A DNA stretch of 23,156 nt from a virus. This document shows positions 23,069 to 23,156 of the stretch, in pieces. The DNA lies in IMG/VR virus record IMGVR_UViG_3300021197_001907, positions 1 through 23,156 of that record; one strand, 5' to 3'. The position numbers and the translations under genes are program-made. Numbering within the stretch: position 1 is the stretch's first letter; each line of letters begins with the position of its first letter. The notes beneath the pieces were generated by a model. It saw nothing but the letters and a program-made list of their open reading frames with translations, ran no database searches and had not been told where the DNA came from.

Positions 23069-23076
23069 TATTTATA
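23069..23076 (-). promoter_or_regulatory. T4 late-type promoter TATAAATA
   Basis: TATAAATA on the minus strand is an exact copy of the T4 late -10 element, which in T4 is read by RNA polymerase with gp55 and gp33. Start of transcription would lie about 25 to 30 bases before the ATG at 23034. It is part of a 16-base palindrome (ATAAATA, GT, TATTTAT at 23060 to 23075) and follows a terminator directly, as a new transcription unit should. The activator genes are not in this window. Confidence 0.65.
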
Positions 23077-23083
23077 AAAGAAA

Positions 23084-23116
23084 ATTCCCCCCCCAGCAAG
23101 TCGAAGGGGGGGGAAT
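23084..23116 (-). terminator. strong rho-independent terminator of the upstream gene
   Basis: ATTCCCCCCCC and GGGGGGGGAAT form an 11-base stem (eight G:C pairs) with an 11-base loop; on the minus strand TTTTCTTTTAT follows. It ends transcription of a gene beyond 23156. In T4-like gene order a highly expressed head gene such as the capsid gene often ends here, but that gene cannot be seen. Confidence 0.88.
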
Positions 23117-23156
23117 AAACATAATTTTTTAAGTATGTGCGATTTGAACAAGAGCG

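Noticed and set aside
1-23156. CRISPR arrays, tRNA genes, integrase, insertion sequences
   Set aside because: I looked for regular direct repeats, cloverleaf-like stretches with CCA ends, and transposase or integrase motifs in the translated frames and saw none.

Overview
The window reads as part of the genome of a contractile-tailed phage (Caudoviricetes, myovirus type) with a T4-like neck and tail. Every gene I can support lies on the minus strand, so transcription runs from position 23156 towards position 1. Genes are tightly packed, with many overlaps or gaps under 15 bases, and no intergenic stretch exceeds about 145 bases. There are no tRNA genes, CRISPR arrays, insertion sequences or integration genes. 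Base composition is moderate, with no compositional island that I can see by eye. The host cannot be named from this sequence. Several promoters have ordinary bacterial sigma70 form and one has the exact T4 late form.

Region 1 (23156 to about 16020) is head-to-tail joining and the tail body. It opens with a strong terminator (for a gene outside the window) and a TATAAATA late-type promoter. Then follow a small acidic protein, a small Lys/Arg-rich protein, gp13-like and gp14-like neck proteins, a gp15-like tail terminator, an enlarged sheath protein (gp18-like, 1000 residues) and the tube protein (gp19-like). The terminase genes that sit between gp15 and gp18 in T4 are absent here.

Region 2 (about 15960 to 6464) is tail length control and baseplate. 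It holds a zinc-site protein of the T4 gp26/gp51 baseplate type whose reading frame probably continues by programmed frameshift at a run of seven T, a terminator, a small conserved-looking protein, the tape measure protein, a tube/baseplate protein, a LysM (gp53-like) wedge protein, a 1206-residue hub-like protein and a 415-residue virion protein of unknown role.

Region 3 (6464 to 1) is DNA metabolism, and it begins with no gap: the virion gene and the DNA polymerase gene share one base (TAATG). It holds a short family A DNA polymerase without an exonuclease domain, a diverged tubulin/FtsZ-like protein, a gp32-like single-strand binding protein, a DGQHR-motif protein, a D12-class adenine methyltransferase, a PD-(D/E)XK nuclease-like protein and the start of a UvsX/RecA recombinase. 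gp32 and uvsX each have a recognisable sigma70-type promoter.

The most interesting items are the tubulin-like gene next to the replication genes, the three-gene DGQHR/methyltransferase/nuclease cassette between gp32 and uvsX, the probable +1 or -2 frameshift in the tape measure chaperone, and the pairing of T4-type tail genes with a minimal family A polymerase. All homology calls are by eye; no database search was run.
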